A stretch of 64,000 nt of DNA. It comes from Holothuria scabra. Lineage: Eukaryota; Echinodermata; Holothuroidea; Aspidochirotida; Holothuriidae. Where the stretch lies: contig CM074194.1 of NCBI GenBank assembly GCA_037179385.1, positions 4,233,001 to 4,297,000 on the forward strand, written 5' to 3'. The notes beneath the pieces were generated by a model that did not search any database, was not told the DNA's origin, and saw nothing but the letters and a program-made list of their open reading frames with translations. Made by a program: the position numbers and the translations under genes. Positions 24,864 to 38,049 of this stretch are shown here, one piece after another. Position 1 is the first letter of the stretch; each line of letters starts with the position of its first letter.

Positions 24864-25782
24864 TAAGACCCCCATATAGGGTGAAGGATGGGGGATACAT
24901 TAAGACCCCCATATAGGGTGAAGGATGGGGGATACATTAAGACCCCCATATAGGGTGAAGGATGGGGGATACATTAAGACCCCCATATAGGGTGAAGGAT
25001 GGGGGATACATTAAGACCCCCATATAGGGTGAAGGATGGGGGATACATTAAGACCCCCATATAGGGTGAAGGATGGGGGATACATTAAGACCTCCATATA
25101 GGGTGAAGGATGGGGGATACATTAAGACCCCCATATAGGGTGAAGGATGGGGGATACATTAAGACCCCCATATAGGGTGAAGGATGGGGGATACATTAAG
25201 ACCCCCATATAGGGTGAAGGATGGGGGATACATTAAGACCCCCATATAGGGTGAAGGATGGGGGATACATTAAGACCCCCATGTAGGGTGAAGGATGGGG
25301 GATACATTAAGACCCCCATATAGGGTGAAGGATGGGGGATACATTAAGACCCCCATATAGGGTGAAGGATGGGGGATACATTAAGACCCCCATATAGGGT
25401 GAAGGATGGGGGATACATTAAGACCCCCATATAGGGTGAAGGATGGGGGATACATTAAGACCCCCATATAGGGTGAAGGATGGGGGATACATTAAGACTC
25501 CCATATAGGGTGAAGGATGGGGGATACATTAAGACCCCCATATAGGGTGAAGGATGGGGGATACATCAAGACCCCCATATAGGGTGAAGGATGGGGGATA
25601 CATTAAGACGCCCATACAGGGTGAAGGATGGGGGATACATTAAGACCCCCATATAGGGTGAAGGATGGGGGATACATCAAGACCCCCATATAGGGTGAAG
25701 GATGGGGGATACATTAAGACCCCCATATAGGGTGAAGGATGGGGGATACATTAAGACTCCCATATAGGGTGAAGGATGGGGG
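24864..25782 (+). repeat. 37-bp satellite-like array, 25 units
   Basis: The unit starting taagacccccatataggg and ending gaaggatgggggatacat repeats in strict 37-base register from 24864 to the partial 25th unit at 25752-25782. I see only about a dozen substitutions (such as cctccat, atgtaggg, gactcc, acatcaag, gacgcccatacagg), mostly single-base. Each unit holds CCCCCAT-12-ATGGGGG, a 7-bp hairpin. 37 is not a multiple of three and every frame has stops (taa, tag, tga), so it does not encode a repeat protein. Confidence 0.97.
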
Positions 25783-25848
25783 AAGTGTGTGAAGGATCTC
25801 CCTCTTATACTAATTGAGGAAGAAACAAACCTCTGTTCACATGTACAT

Positions 25849-27700
25849 CAGGGTTCTAGCCAGCCCATTTTAACCGGGCGGTGCGCCCGGTTTGAATTTA
25901 ATATCGCTTCTCAGCGCCCAGTTTGAAAGTTATCCGCCCAGTCTGAAAAGTTATCCGCCCAGTTTGAAAAGTTGTGCTCCTAGTTTAAATTGTTATAAAT
26001 TGTAAAGCATTACCAGAACATACGGACTTCATTAAAACCAACGCAAACATAATCACAAAAACTTGAGATTAATTTCGCTCACACCAGCCCGACTACAATC
26101 GAAACAGAATTACTTTTCTTGCGGCCCGACTCTGCATAATGTAGGCCGGCTAGCCCTTTGTGTAAACAGTGCCTAGGCTAGCCTACATACGACTGTACTT
26201 TACTCACGGTAGTTTGGATATTGGTCACAATGACGCAACGTACGGAATTAAGGAACCCACGAGGCCGCTAGTCCTGTGATTTCCTTTACTTTTGTAGCTT
26301 GGAAGCAGTGGGCACAGCTATGAACACAACGTTGATTTGTTGTTTTGTACAGGAGCTTTTGTAAGCCTCACGAATGACCACCCTCCGATGTGTTAGACAT
26401 GTTCAATGTATGGAAGCCTTTGGCAATGCAACGATGTTTAAAACACAATGGTACATGTACAGTACCGTGGGTTTGAGAAGGCCGTTCTACGTAAAGTGTA
26501 ACATAATATTTGTGCATTGAAAGGTTGTGCAACTGCAATGTGCAGTCTTATTGGATCCATCAATAGCCTTTTATCTACAGTTCATTTTCAAAAGTGTTCT
26601 AATCGAGTCTGTGTATGGAGTAGGCACTTATTACGGTGTATAAATTATAGGCCGCCGGCAACTTCATTTAGTAAAGAAGTATTTTAGTGGGTTGTACAAC
26701 TCTTGCTTCCAAATTTCTGTGAAGTTCAAAATATCTCTTGCTGTACTATCACACGGTATCTACATTGCACTCTGACCGCCGAGGAAAACTTTTCCAGAAA
26801 CAAGAATGCAGCGCGTTTGCCACAGCTGTGTTTATGGAAGGTATGTGACGAAACACACACTTAATAAGTCAATACAATTTTCTCGCCACGTGTTCACGAA
26901 ATGAGCAGGGAGCAAGGCCCGCCCACATCACGCACAGCGGAAGATCTTGTTCGTTGTGGTATTTGCAGACATAGGTAATGGCCAAACACGTATTGTTTCA
27001 GACCAAACCATTGCTAGCCAAGTGGGGTGATCTGTTACTTTTGGCTAATTCTGCCGCAGTGAATTTCGGAGTAGTTTACGATGCATGTACGTTTGTACAT
27101 GGAGCTAACACGTTAGCTCCATTGTACTGCACTAATGTGTAGAGTCAATTACAATGCTGCGTCAGTCTAGTGAGTGAAAGCGGGTTTTACTTGTATAAAA
27201 TCGGGGATCCCTTTAGCTTTAGGTAAGTGTCAATTTCTTCCCAAACTTCGAGTGAAACAGTCTTATTTACAGTGTAACATAATATACTGAAGATCCGTGC
27301 CAAAATATGACACAACTTTTAGAGTCTTCCCACCGAAGTACCATACAGTAGGGAGCGACATGCATCGTAGCAGTAGCTGTGCACTAAGAATAGTCAGTCA
27401 CGTACGTATGGCCATTAAAAAGAATCTGTTTACATGTCAAAATTATTCTCAAAAAGAGCATGAATTTGAAGCAGTTTGCAGCTCCTGAAATGCGTAATAT
27501 CGCAGAGCTTCCTGGGGCTTCGCCCCCTGGACCCCCACCAGGGGCTTTTCCCCTGGACCCCACAAGGGGCCCTAAGGCGGGCCCCTTGACCCCAAGCCGA
27601 ATGGGCGATCGCTTCGCGATCGCGTCAATGCCTTCGGCATCGATGAGGATAGTTTGATCGATGTCCGCCCGGTTTGGCAAAAAACCTGGCTAGAACCCTG
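25849..27700. mobile_element. CAGGG-ended non-autonomous DNA transposon, 1.85 kb
   Basis: The termini CAGGGTTCTAGCCAG (left) and its exact inverse CTGGCTAGAACCCTG (right, shifted by a few bases inside) continue into a GCCCGGTTTG-containing subterminal region with several cgcccagtttgaaaa repeats at the left. The flanks share TACAT directly next to both ends, or ACATGTAC with one or two unmatched bases, so the target size is ambiguous. The interior is noncoding, more CpG-rich than the host DNA and includes a tight run of hairpins at 27514-27640. The ends resemble hAT-type termini. Confidence 0.75.
27514..27640. repeat. Run of five GC-rich hairpins
   Basis: Five perfect stems in 127 bases: GGGGC-TTC-GCCCC (27514-27526), CCAGGGG-CTTTT-CCCCTGG (27538-27556), CAAGGGGCCC with GGGCCCCTTG (27563-27588, 6-base loop), GCGATCGC-TTC-GCGATCGC (27605-27623) and ATGCC-TTC-GGCAT (27628-27640). 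Three share a TTC apex. It lies just inside the right end of the CAGGG-ended element. Confidence 0.9.
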
Positions 27701-29408
27701 TACATGTACCTGTTTAACTCCCAATTTCACTTTTCAGCGGTTTAATGACATGAAATTTTTCAGCACAATAGTTAGAACATTTTTGTCATGTTTCTTCTGG
27801 GTTTTCTTTTTACAAATAGATGCTTTTCTTTTTGGGCATGATTATGACTACAAACATTACACAAAGCAAATAAAGATAGTACACTATCTGATGTTACCCT
27901 TAGTTGGTGAACCTTGCATTTTTGGGGGGGAAAGGCCCAAGATCATCATTGGTGATTTCAATGGAAAGAATTTAAAATGGCTAAGTTATAATTTTATGCT
28001 GGGTGTGGATTTTTTAAAGTTGGTTGTTATAACCAGGCTACTGTTGACTGGATTTTGCTGTCTCACTCATTCGCTATGAATGGCATAGCTTCTTCAGTAG
28101 CAAGCCTGTCATTCGTGGCTTCGGAATTTTAATTCCTGATTGCTTCTAAAAGAGCATCAAGGAAAATATTGTCTGAAATTGTTTCTTCATATTCCCTAGA
28201 ACAGATGTGCTTCATTCAAAGAGGTCACTAGGTTTTCAAGTTCCTCATGTGTGCCATTGTTGTGGTCAGTACCAGTTCTCAACTCATGGGTAGGAAAGTC
28301 GAGCAGAAAGGAGCCTAAACCGGGCACTGCACCTGAGGAATCCTGTACATTTATGCAGCTGAGTGTATGAGTACGATAATTTCATTTCAGTTTCTACCTG
28401 GGTACTGAAGTTGTTGTAAAATATATTACTCATCCACAGGTCTTAAAACAGTTAATTTCTTTAAAAGTAGGTATAATGTTTTAAAATAAGTATCGGTAAT
28501 CTTTTTGTGAACCAGAAATTTTTTTGAAGAAGCCGTATGAGTAACACATCAAATATCTTTGGTATTTTAAATATAACCTGTACCACTAGTACCGGTATTC
28601 ACGTCAATACCAGTAGTACTGGAAACCCTAGTCAGTAATCAGTATGCAATTTTTTAGGTGATGCATGACGATATTGCAGATTGCAGAGGAGGCCTGATTT
28701 CCCATTGCTCATCAATTTTTTGAACCGAAAAATGGCTATCAAAAGTTACCACACCCCTTGACCTGAGCATGCTCCTGACTTTATATGTAAAGAAGCTTTC
28801 AGGAGCAAAAATAATGCAATTTAGATGTAGCATGGGGTAAGTATTAGTCTGAAACATGAGAATTTAAAGAGTTACTGCACCATCTACCATTGTAAAGTTA
28901 GATGGACTTTTACATCTCAGCTTCCTACCATTGTAACTTGGGTGAATAAACTTCCAACATTTTAGAGAGTGCAGCATCTCAGTTGAGAAAGTTCAGGCTG
29001 TGATGATGGGAAGAGCACCATTTCACCTAATATAGTTGGATTCACTTTTCTACCATTGTACAATATTTTCCAGTTTAGATTATGCTACCAAAAATTGAAA
29101 CTGAGTATTTCATGATGAAACTTTCCTTCAAGATTACTGTTTGTTTGCCTGATAACATCTTATCACTTCAGGGAGAAAATGAAATTCACTACACTCAGAC
29201 TTGATACAGCCAGGTTTCACATTTGATTGATTGACAGCACTTATACTAAAGTACACAAAAAGTTATGTAACATTTGGGGTTAGCTCACAAGCTAGTCAAG
29301 CATACTGCTTTTCATGCAGTGTGAACACAACGAAAGCATACATCATTTGAGGAAGCATATCATCCAGCAAACTCAGATACCGTACCAGTTACACCCCACA
29401 CCCTCTTT

Positions 29409-29736
29409 CAGGGTTCCCGTTAGAGGGGGGAAAGGGGGGATTAATCCCTCCCCTTTCCAGAAGAAGGTGGGTAAAATCCCCCCTTTTCATTTCCATAAAA
29501 ATTAGAAAATTGTCAATATCTTGGTTTCTTACTTAAAAAGACGACACCTTTGCAGCAATGTTTGAACTTACACAAATAAGTGACCTTTAAACCTTCAAAT
29601 TGCACCTTACAGGGGCCTTGAAGCAAGCTTTTGTCCCCCTGAACCCACTCATAACCTAGGACAGCATCAATTTGGACTTGGGTTTAGCAGTAATAAGTCC
29701 CCCCCCCCCTTTTTTGTGTTTCTGGTGGAATCCCTG
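29409..29736. mobile_element. CAGGG-ended MITE, copy B
   Basis: Ends CAGGGTTCCCGTTAGAGG and, inverted, CAGGGATTCCACCAGAAA. The interior matches 12213-12527, including the palindromic G/C runs near the left end. The flanking 8-mers (ccctcttt, catttgac) do not match, so the insertion is old or rearranged. Confidence 0.7.
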
Positions 29737-32700
29737 CATTTGACCTTATGGGGTGTCTGTGTTGCTATCAAGAGGCAACATCCTGGCATGTGGACAGAGG
29801 TTTGGAAGTACAGAATATACTGTGCAAAACAAGTAAGGACAAAAGGAAGGGCCTAGGAGAGGTTAGAGAGGGTAAAAGGTGGAGGGAATGTAGTACAAGT
29901 TGTACAAATTTAAACTAGAAGGATAGAGAGAGATGTACTGTATTCGTTCATGTACCGCATGAGTGATCTATCATCCTCCGAGCTCTCATTTTCTTTACCT
30001 CATGCATGCAACACACTGTGACTGATTATCGAAACTACGGTTTTTTCCCCTTGGCAAAATATGAGTCCATGACAGCTGCTGAAAGCATTATACTGTACTG
30101 TTGCTAATAAAAATGGCAAGAAACTGTAATATTTAGTAGTTTGGAGTTCAATGCAATAAACAGAAATTGCAGAACAAAGAACCAATTGGACTTGACAGAC
30201 AGTAACTAATAGGCAAAAGAGACGTACAGAACTTCATAAAATACTAATGAATTTTGAAATCATCACTGCTAATTGGCAACACAGATGTTAATTTAATGGT
30301 CATATATCAGAGTCTGTGATATGGCACTGCTTGTACTCTGTATACTCTACCTTAAGAACCAGTTACAACTTAAAACTAAAATAGGACAGAATCATGGGAA
30401 AATTAACAATTAAGAGATTAAATATTTGTATACTTATAATATGCAAATATGCAACATTTTTCAACAATACTGAATCAACTATTGAACTGAGTTTGTCCAA
30501 GAAGCTGTTGTCAGAGGTACGGGAACAAAAATTCCTCCCATATCAATTCATCCACTTAAGAAGAACAGTACAAATTTGTCCAGATTAGATGACTTCGATG
30601 GACGTTGTGTACGACGCCCCACATCTTCCTTCACCAGCAGTGTTACTCTAATTTTCTGATGGTCCAAGCTCATAAAATCATCACCAGTAATCCTTACCTA
30701 GAGAACATCTATTGATGAGAAGATTTCATTGAGTGCACTTCAGTTGGACAATCATCTATTGCGCATGTTTCATAATCCTCCCAATCTCACTAAATTGTAC
30801 TCGATAAACTTTCATGGCTTGCCTGAATGGGCCACTTAACAAGCCTCCTTTCAGAGAAAATATCAAACATCATGACAAAAGAGCTTACATATGACACAAT
30901 ATAAAATGAACCCTATGAATGCCACAGAAAGTTGACTAGTTCCTACAGCTGCAACCAGAAGTAACTTGACTGGAAAATAACCCAAAGTTGATCAGGAAAT
31001 TTAAAACCAGTATGGAGCAAAATTTCTACCTCAGTCAACTTCAGCACAGGTAAAAACTTACTGTCGTGGCACATACTACTGTAGAAAGTGCATTCAAATA
31101 CTGCAGTACTACTAACTGTAGGTGCAGTGACAAAGATGTGTCTGGAAGAAATGAAAGCCTCTTAATGCAAAATTCACCTTTTTAAAATAGTAAAGGGCAA
31201 TGAAGACATCTCCAAAATGTATTTGGGGGCAGCGCTCCACCCCAGTGCTTCATCAAATTTCCACCTATGGATCTGCATGGTAATTTCACAATTCAGCCCC
31301 ATGTATACTATACAGTACAAGGAAGATTCAGTTAAGAAATTAAAACATTAACCAGTAAATATATTCAAAAATGAGTGCAGCATTACCCCAACTGTACCTA
31401 GGCTGCTTCAGCATAACAAGATTTTGACACAGCTGGTGGCTTGTCAATTTGATGTAATATTTGTTGGAGGAAATGACCAAAAATGCATTGACTGAAAAAT
31501 ACCTGCGCATCTTTCTAAAATCTGACATTTCTAGAAAAATAATTTTTCCCATATTGACCCACTGGATAATAATCTTAGAGGTAAAGAGATACTTTAGCTG
31601 AACACATGTAGAAATTTAAAACACTTTTCCATCCATTCCCTAACACATTTAGCTGATACCAATTTCTTATAGTCAGCAAAAAATGTGAGTACAGTGACCT
31701 ACATACATTCAATTCACTTTGAAATAGTAAGGATTATTTTCATTACGGGTACTCCAGTACACAGGGATCATGTTAAGTAGAGACTAAGTACAGTGGCAAT
31801 TACAGCACAGTCTATACTACTGCCCTGAGGGACACTACATCAAAATGTAACATCAACACTCCTTTTTGTTCAGCGACGTAACATGGCTTTTAACAGAACC
31901 ATTCAAGTCACAATGAACAACCTAACTGGTCATTCAAGTAAAATACTCTCTGCTTAACTTTCCTATCTACATTCCTTCTTCGTTTTTATCTTCAAAAACC
32001 TCCTGGCAGTGAAAATAACTCTCAAATTGTTTTACCCATCATGCTCTGATGAGCAATAATGCCATACCAGGGCTTTTACCACCAAGTTTTATTATCAGTG
32101 TTAAGCATGCCAAAGAAGCAGAAGAACCTCTCCACAGATCATGTGTACAGTACAGTATTAATACTACCCATCTCTTCATGCAGTTTGAGCAAGTCACTTT
32201 GAAAGCTTGGTTTGCCTGCCTCTGCACAAAACAGCATAACCTCTCACAAGAGCACTACAAAATCTTAATACAGTACTATACAGTACATCTTACAGTATAT
32301 GAACAGTGCATACATATCTGATTCATATGGAGCAAGAGATATTAATTGCCCTGCTGATCGAACCTTGCAATTTATGTATGCAGACTCTGTAATACTGTGT
32401 GTTTGCACTATTCAAAAATAAAAGCACTTTGTCTGCACAGGTTCAGAAAACTAAATGTAGTGTGCTTTTTAATAAATTGTGGGCATGTACAGTTATAGAA
32501 AGAAAACCTGAGCATACTGTATTATCACTCATACTATTAGTCTTCAATCTTCACAGGAAAAGAAATGTTGGAGTCTATTGTGGCTGCAATTTTGTTGGAT
32601 ATTTTCAAGAAAAGGAAAAGAAATGGGTCAAATTGATGAGACCAGCTGACCTCAACAAGCAGTCTGCAATTTATTCAATTGTAAAATTTTATAGTATGGA

Positions 32701-33374
32701 AGAACTAAATGTCAATGTTGTTAATTTAAAAAAGGGGGGATATAAAACTACAAGAAATTACTTTTACTATCTCACCTAAAACCTACTGAAATCTACTAAA
32801 ACCAATCTGGTTTTGGAGTCTGTTTACACGTGATTTCTCAATTTGCTTGCAAGCCAATCTGGTACTACTAGGACAGTTGCTGAGCTCCCACTCCTAAAGG
32901 ATGGTCTTCCTCTCTCAAACTTCTTTCTTTGATTCCAGCGAGAAGTGCATTTGTCTATGTCTAGCTTTGGGGATTTGCATGTGAAACAAGAACCCAGTGT
33001 GCACTGTGGTTCCTTGCTGAATGAATTGAACTGTGCCATTACACCATTTACATTGTATGTGTAGACAAAACTTGACTAATTACTGTATGCAGTGGCTTTA
33101 TATAGCTAGACTTTTTCCAGGAAGTCAAACATCCAACTTTTCTGAATTTCTTTTACTGTAAAGGGGAGCATCACTACGTATAAAACAGATCTACAGTAAG
33201 GCTTCACAGTAAGGCTGGTGAAGCACACCAGAAATGTCAGCCCTTTTAAAACAAATATTTTAAAATATGAATCAGAATGCAATATGCTATCCAATATAAT
33301 TTTGTCATTTTTTTAAAAGTTTGCAAATAGTGTCATAATGTCCCATATCTTCTCAGTCACATATTATACCAGAA

Positions 33375-34410
33375 TGTTGGAAAAATAATTTTACGTTACC
33401 CAGATGAACTTCAACCTCCTCTTATAATGGAAGGGACCATCTTACAAAACAGTATATCACACATGAAATCCATGTAAGTTTCCTGTCCTGAAGAAAGTTA
33501 ACAAGTTTTTCAAACTTTGACCCTGGTGACCCCAGATGACCTATGACCTATATCAAAAACAACAGATACCATCTTCCCTAAAAGTGCATCCTAATACCAA
33601 ATTATGCACTTTGTATCCAAGTTTCCTACATTTAGATATTGTGTTCACAAGGTTTTGAGACTTTGACCCCTGGAGATCCCTGATGACCTTTGACCTTGCT
33701 CCACCGAAAAAGATAGGAATCATCTTCTGATCATAACACATCCACATACCAAACATGAAATCAGATGCAAGTTTCATATCTTGAGATATCCTGTTAATGC
33801 GGTTTTCAGACATTGACCCCTGGTGACCCCACATGACCTTTGACCTCTCCCATGAGGAATTTCTTACCCTATTATATATTTCACCCGAGTCCCCACCAAA
33901 AGCAAGGTTTGGTGGGGTAATTAAATTTTACCCGACTTCCTGCTTAACTCATTCAAACACTCTCCAAGAAACCACAAGTTTGATAAGAGATAGGCCTAGC
34001 TAGCAGAAGATGAAAACAAAGGTGGAATAATACTGGCCAGATGTGCCACTGTTTAAAAGGTGTGAAAGGCAAGCAGTAGAGCAACTTCTTATCTGGTTTC
34101 TGTTGACCTTTGTTCACTGAAGCAAAAAGGTGTGGACAGAATTTTTATAGGCAGGGAAATTCAACATGCCCACAAACTATACCAAACCATCTGTAAACAT
34201 ACCACATAATTATGAAATCCCTCCAAGCTTCCTAGCTTGACCAAAACATTTTTCAGTATTTGAACCCTGCTGACTCCAAATGACCTTTGACCTCAACCAA
34301 AAACAATATGGCACATCTTACCAAGGTTCAATTCAAACTTTCCCTTGTGGGTTTCCATCATAAAAAAGACCATGCCACATACACACATACACACAAACCT
34401 GACTAAGTCC
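33375..34410. mobile_element. 145-bp minisatellite element, diverged copy 3
   Basis: Starts with accagaatg and aaaaataattttacgttacccagatgaac, matching the left part of the 38.6-kb copy. It has three to four worn 145-bp units with perfect DR1 words at 33684, 33834 and 34281, and ends near ccatcataaaaaagacc and a CA-rich run at 34380. The stretch 33850-34190 does not match and may be a later insertion. Confidence 0.6.
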
Positions 34411-37178
34411 TGTTCCTTAAATTGCTATTGCAAGGTACCAATAAATACTGTAGGAGGTACAGTAACCAGGAGTTAACAGTAGTTTAATTTGTTCTTCTCT
34501 ATTGGTCTGTGAAGTATGCCCTTGCACCAGAAGTACGGTACTGCTCCCTACAGATGTGTTTGAAATTTGAAAAATGGAGAATTTTCAAAAATAGCTTGGA
34601 TTGAGAGAGATAGAGATAGAGACATTTAAGATAGCCCTTAAAATGTAATGACAAGTTGCACTTATTGCAACTACAGGATTGTGGTAATGCTGCATGGGTA
34701 TGTGTCTACCAATAGTAAAAATAATAGCTAGCCTACTGTAGCAGGTTGGGGCACATGTGACAAAACAAAGTTACCTTTGAAGAATGTGCACGTATCGTAT
34801 TGAGAAAAACTATCAAACCGTAGGCTACTTAATTACCAGCTAGTTCTGGGACCCCTCCCCCGATACTGCCACTACCTGAATATCACTCTACAGTACAGCA
34901 GGTACTGTACAAATCTTTGAAAGCTTCAAAGTACAGTACAGTACCATCAAAACTAACACAACCATGCATGCATGCTTAAAACTTAATTTGCTAAAACCTT
35001 GCTAAATTACCATCCAAGTTATGGTTAAAAGAAATATGCAATACTAATTGTGGCAAGCAATGGTGTAAATACTGTTCTATACATACTGTAATGAACAGTA
35101 ATGTGCCATAACACAGCACTTTCAGACGACTTCAATAAATCATCTTCTGCCTTGAACTTGCGTCACATTAATAGGAATTATCTCAAGAACAAAAAGGCAA
35201 CTCTGCATGTATAAAAAAGGTGAAGAGGCTCCATTTTATGGGTGTGTGAGAGAATTTAGGTCAGCTGGGAGGCATATTTATTAATACAATTTAGTGTTGG
35301 GTACAGTATATGGATCTGAATAATGTGGTTAGCATTTATAGCAAGCAGTTTGCAGACTGTTTACACTTCTGTAAACCTGCAATGTGAAAGCTTGTAAGTA
35401 TTACTGCAGAGAGTGTCACATGATACAGACAACTGAGCAGTAACATAAATTGTAATGTTATGAGCAACTTGCTGTGCTAGTACACAGAATGATGTTACGT
35501 AAGTGAAGACTGCAGATGGCATGTGCTATGAACAATATACTGTACTGTGCTTTCATGCTAAGTGCAATTTATTTTATGAGTCTATGAAAATTGATTTTAT
35601 CTAAAATATTGATACAGAGTTGAATGTCAAAAAACAGCCCAGTAAAGGCAAGGCTCAAACTTTGTTTAATATTGATTTACAGTGTGAGCTGCACATCTTC
35701 ATTTTGGATGTAGGCAAGAGGTTTTTATCTATTGTTGTGAGGAGAAAGTTTTATTATTAGAAAAACAAAATGTTTGAGAACATTGAGGCCAAGTGTTGTG
35801 CCAAAAAAACAATAGGCCTACCTAAAACATGGCTGGGAAGTCTAGGGACTGCAGGAGCTTCGGCCCCTAATCGGCTAAAACTGCTGAATAAGGCAGAGTG
35901 CAGTGCCTCAGTTATTCCCTGGTTGGGAATCTGAAGTTGGGCAAAATGTCAAAATGTTTTATTACAGGATCATATATTTCGTAAGTGACGTACACCAACC
36001 AGTGCAATTAGCATGTTTTGCTTCTCTGGGTGGCTTTTGGTGGCAATTACCAATTTTAGGATTTGCAAATTTCTGCACAGTATCTGACACAATATCAAAC
36101 GATGTACATACTGTAGTACAGTAGTACAGTACAGTACAGTACAGTACGTAGTCTACAAAATATGATGCAAGTTGAGGTCATTCTCTTGTCCAACTGTACA
36201 ATGTAAACATGCATTCTGAATTTCTTTGTTGATAACAAACATTAATGTAATGTGCCCAAGTAGGCCTAAAGTAGTTCTTTGCAATTTACAACCCACATAC
36301 AGACAGGGAATTGTAATCTGTTCTAGATACTGTAGCTAATTTCCCAAGTATGTCCAATGTAATTTAAAAAACACTTACCTACTGTACCATATTTGACATT
36401 TGGACTTCTACTAGTCTTCCCAAGGTATGTGACCCTGTACACCATAACTTGAAAATGACATGTTGAAAAAAATTGTGCAATATACTTTGACATTCCATCA
36501 TTACAGCATGTGCTGTAGTCACACCCAAAATACTCTGCTGTACGTAGTTGTGGGATGTGTCATATCAAGTTTTTTCTTCTTTAATTTTCAATTTTTCTGT
36601 GAATCAACTGGTGTTCTTTAATTTTCTCCAGTATTCTGCAACATGGATAATTCATGTCCTTAACATACACTAGAGTTTGTTTACTGTGCACATGATACTA
36701 CTGCAGACAAACAAGTAAGAGACCTTTGCCCTGCCATTGTGACCCATTCATTCAATTAGTCTTGTTCACAAAAATCTCTCACAGAAATAACTGGATTTGC
36801 AAAGAACTGGTGCATGAAGCATAATCATACCAATGAGGTCCCAATCTTCTATTCCGGCTATCCTCCTCATAGTGTTACTGTACTGTACCTGAGTAGGTGA
36901 ATCCCAACAATGAATATATGTAGAATCACTACTAATCTCATAAGATCTGGTCAAAATAGAATTACAGACAGTTGAGTTGAATTGACAGCTCCAATTCCTA
37001 AACTGCTTTCAATCTGCTCTCAATTCTGTGGATTACTTATTTGCAGTACAGTACTACTGTACTTTGACACACTGTAAAGATACAGTATCACAAATTTCAG
37101 CTTGTTTATTTCAAACATACTGTGTTACTACTGTAGACCATATCAAACTGGCACTAAAATATTCAGTTTCAGTTTACC

Positions 37179-37453
37179 CAGGCTTCGACAAATCCCCCGC
37201 CGGACAGCCCTGGACAAGTAAAAAATCACTCGGGCAACTACCGTGCTCAATGTTGCAGCCCGCCGGGTAAGTACCCCACTACCCCAGCCTTAAATTTTTG
37301 AGTTGCCCAAAATGGCATTTGTATTTTTAGACTTTAAAAATTATATATACTCAACAGATTTGAATTGGACAAGTAGATATTTATGCGGACAAGTAGATTG
37401 AGGAAACAGCTAGCCCGCCGACAAGTACAAAAGAAAAAATTTGTCAAAGCCTG
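37179..37453. mobile_element. hAT-type MITE with intact 8-bp target duplication
   Basis: Inverted ends CAGGCTTCGACAAAT and ATTTGTCAAAGCCTG (one mismatch) flanked by the direct repeat AGTTTACC at 37171-37178 and 37454-37461. 275 bp with no coding content. 8-bp duplications are typical of hAT transposons. Confidence 0.9.
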
Positions 37454-37544
37454 AGTTTACCATGTCACTGAAAACAGGCCAACCTTTTGAGCAATTTCTA
37501 CGACTCAAGTTTAAAAATTGTTAGGCCATGTGTACAGCAATAAT

Positions 37545-37665
37545 CATAATAATAATAATAATAATAATACACAGTTCTTAAAAAGCGCAAAACACACTGA
37601 AGTCCCTTTGTGCTGAGAAAAGAAAAGATGAAAGTCTTAGACTGGAGAAAAGGTAAGATTTAAAG
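37545..37665 (-). mobile_element. LINE 3' end, extremely 5'-truncated
   Basis: On the minus strand it ends with gcgctttttaagaactgtgt and an ATT-repeat tail. It matches 59117-59235 closely (acactgaagtccctttgtgc, gagaaaagaaaagatgaaag). Only about 120 bp of the element are present. Confidence 0.85.
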
Positions 37666-38049
37666 GGAAGCAATTGTACAGCCTTCTAGACAGCACAGAA
37701 ATTCAGTATAATTATTCCAAGCAATGTGGCATCATTAAAGAACAATTTTATCCCAAGTCAAACGTAGTATGAGTTTTTCCGAGGCAAGTCTGGAAGGCAG
37801 TTGGGCAAAGCAATGCAAAGCACCATATTTCTCCGAAATTACCCATATTGCAACAGAACAGTGACGTAAAACCTGCACCTACTGTATACTTTTGTTTGCT
37901 ATTGCGGAATATCATATATACTACAAACGTTCGTAACACTACTGAAGATTAGCACAACTGCCCATCGTTTCATTCATTTTACACATGTTTCAACAGTTCA
38001 GTTTGAGATAAAGGTTCAGAAATCAAAAGATTAACTCCTTAAAAGCATA

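Noticed and set aside
24864..25782. CRISPR-like array
   Set aside because: Repeats are contiguous with no unique spacers, in an animal intron; it is a satellite-type tandem array.
27605..27623. GCGATCGC pair as cyanobacterial HIP1 contamination
   Set aside because: The word is part of a hairpin within a transposon flanked by animal DNA; there is no other bacterial signature.
27654..28079. 141-codon open frame on plus
   Set aside because: Starts inside the right end of a transposon and runs into intron; no family features.
30690..30760. Possible minus-strand exon ending at a gtaagg-like donor near 30695
   Set aside because: No acceptor with an open phase-compatible frame and no homology; GRK exon phases are already complete across this intron.
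32399..32779. 126-codon open frame on plus
   Set aside because: Lys/Asn-rich in its second half as expected for AT-rich noncoding DNA; no recognised domain.
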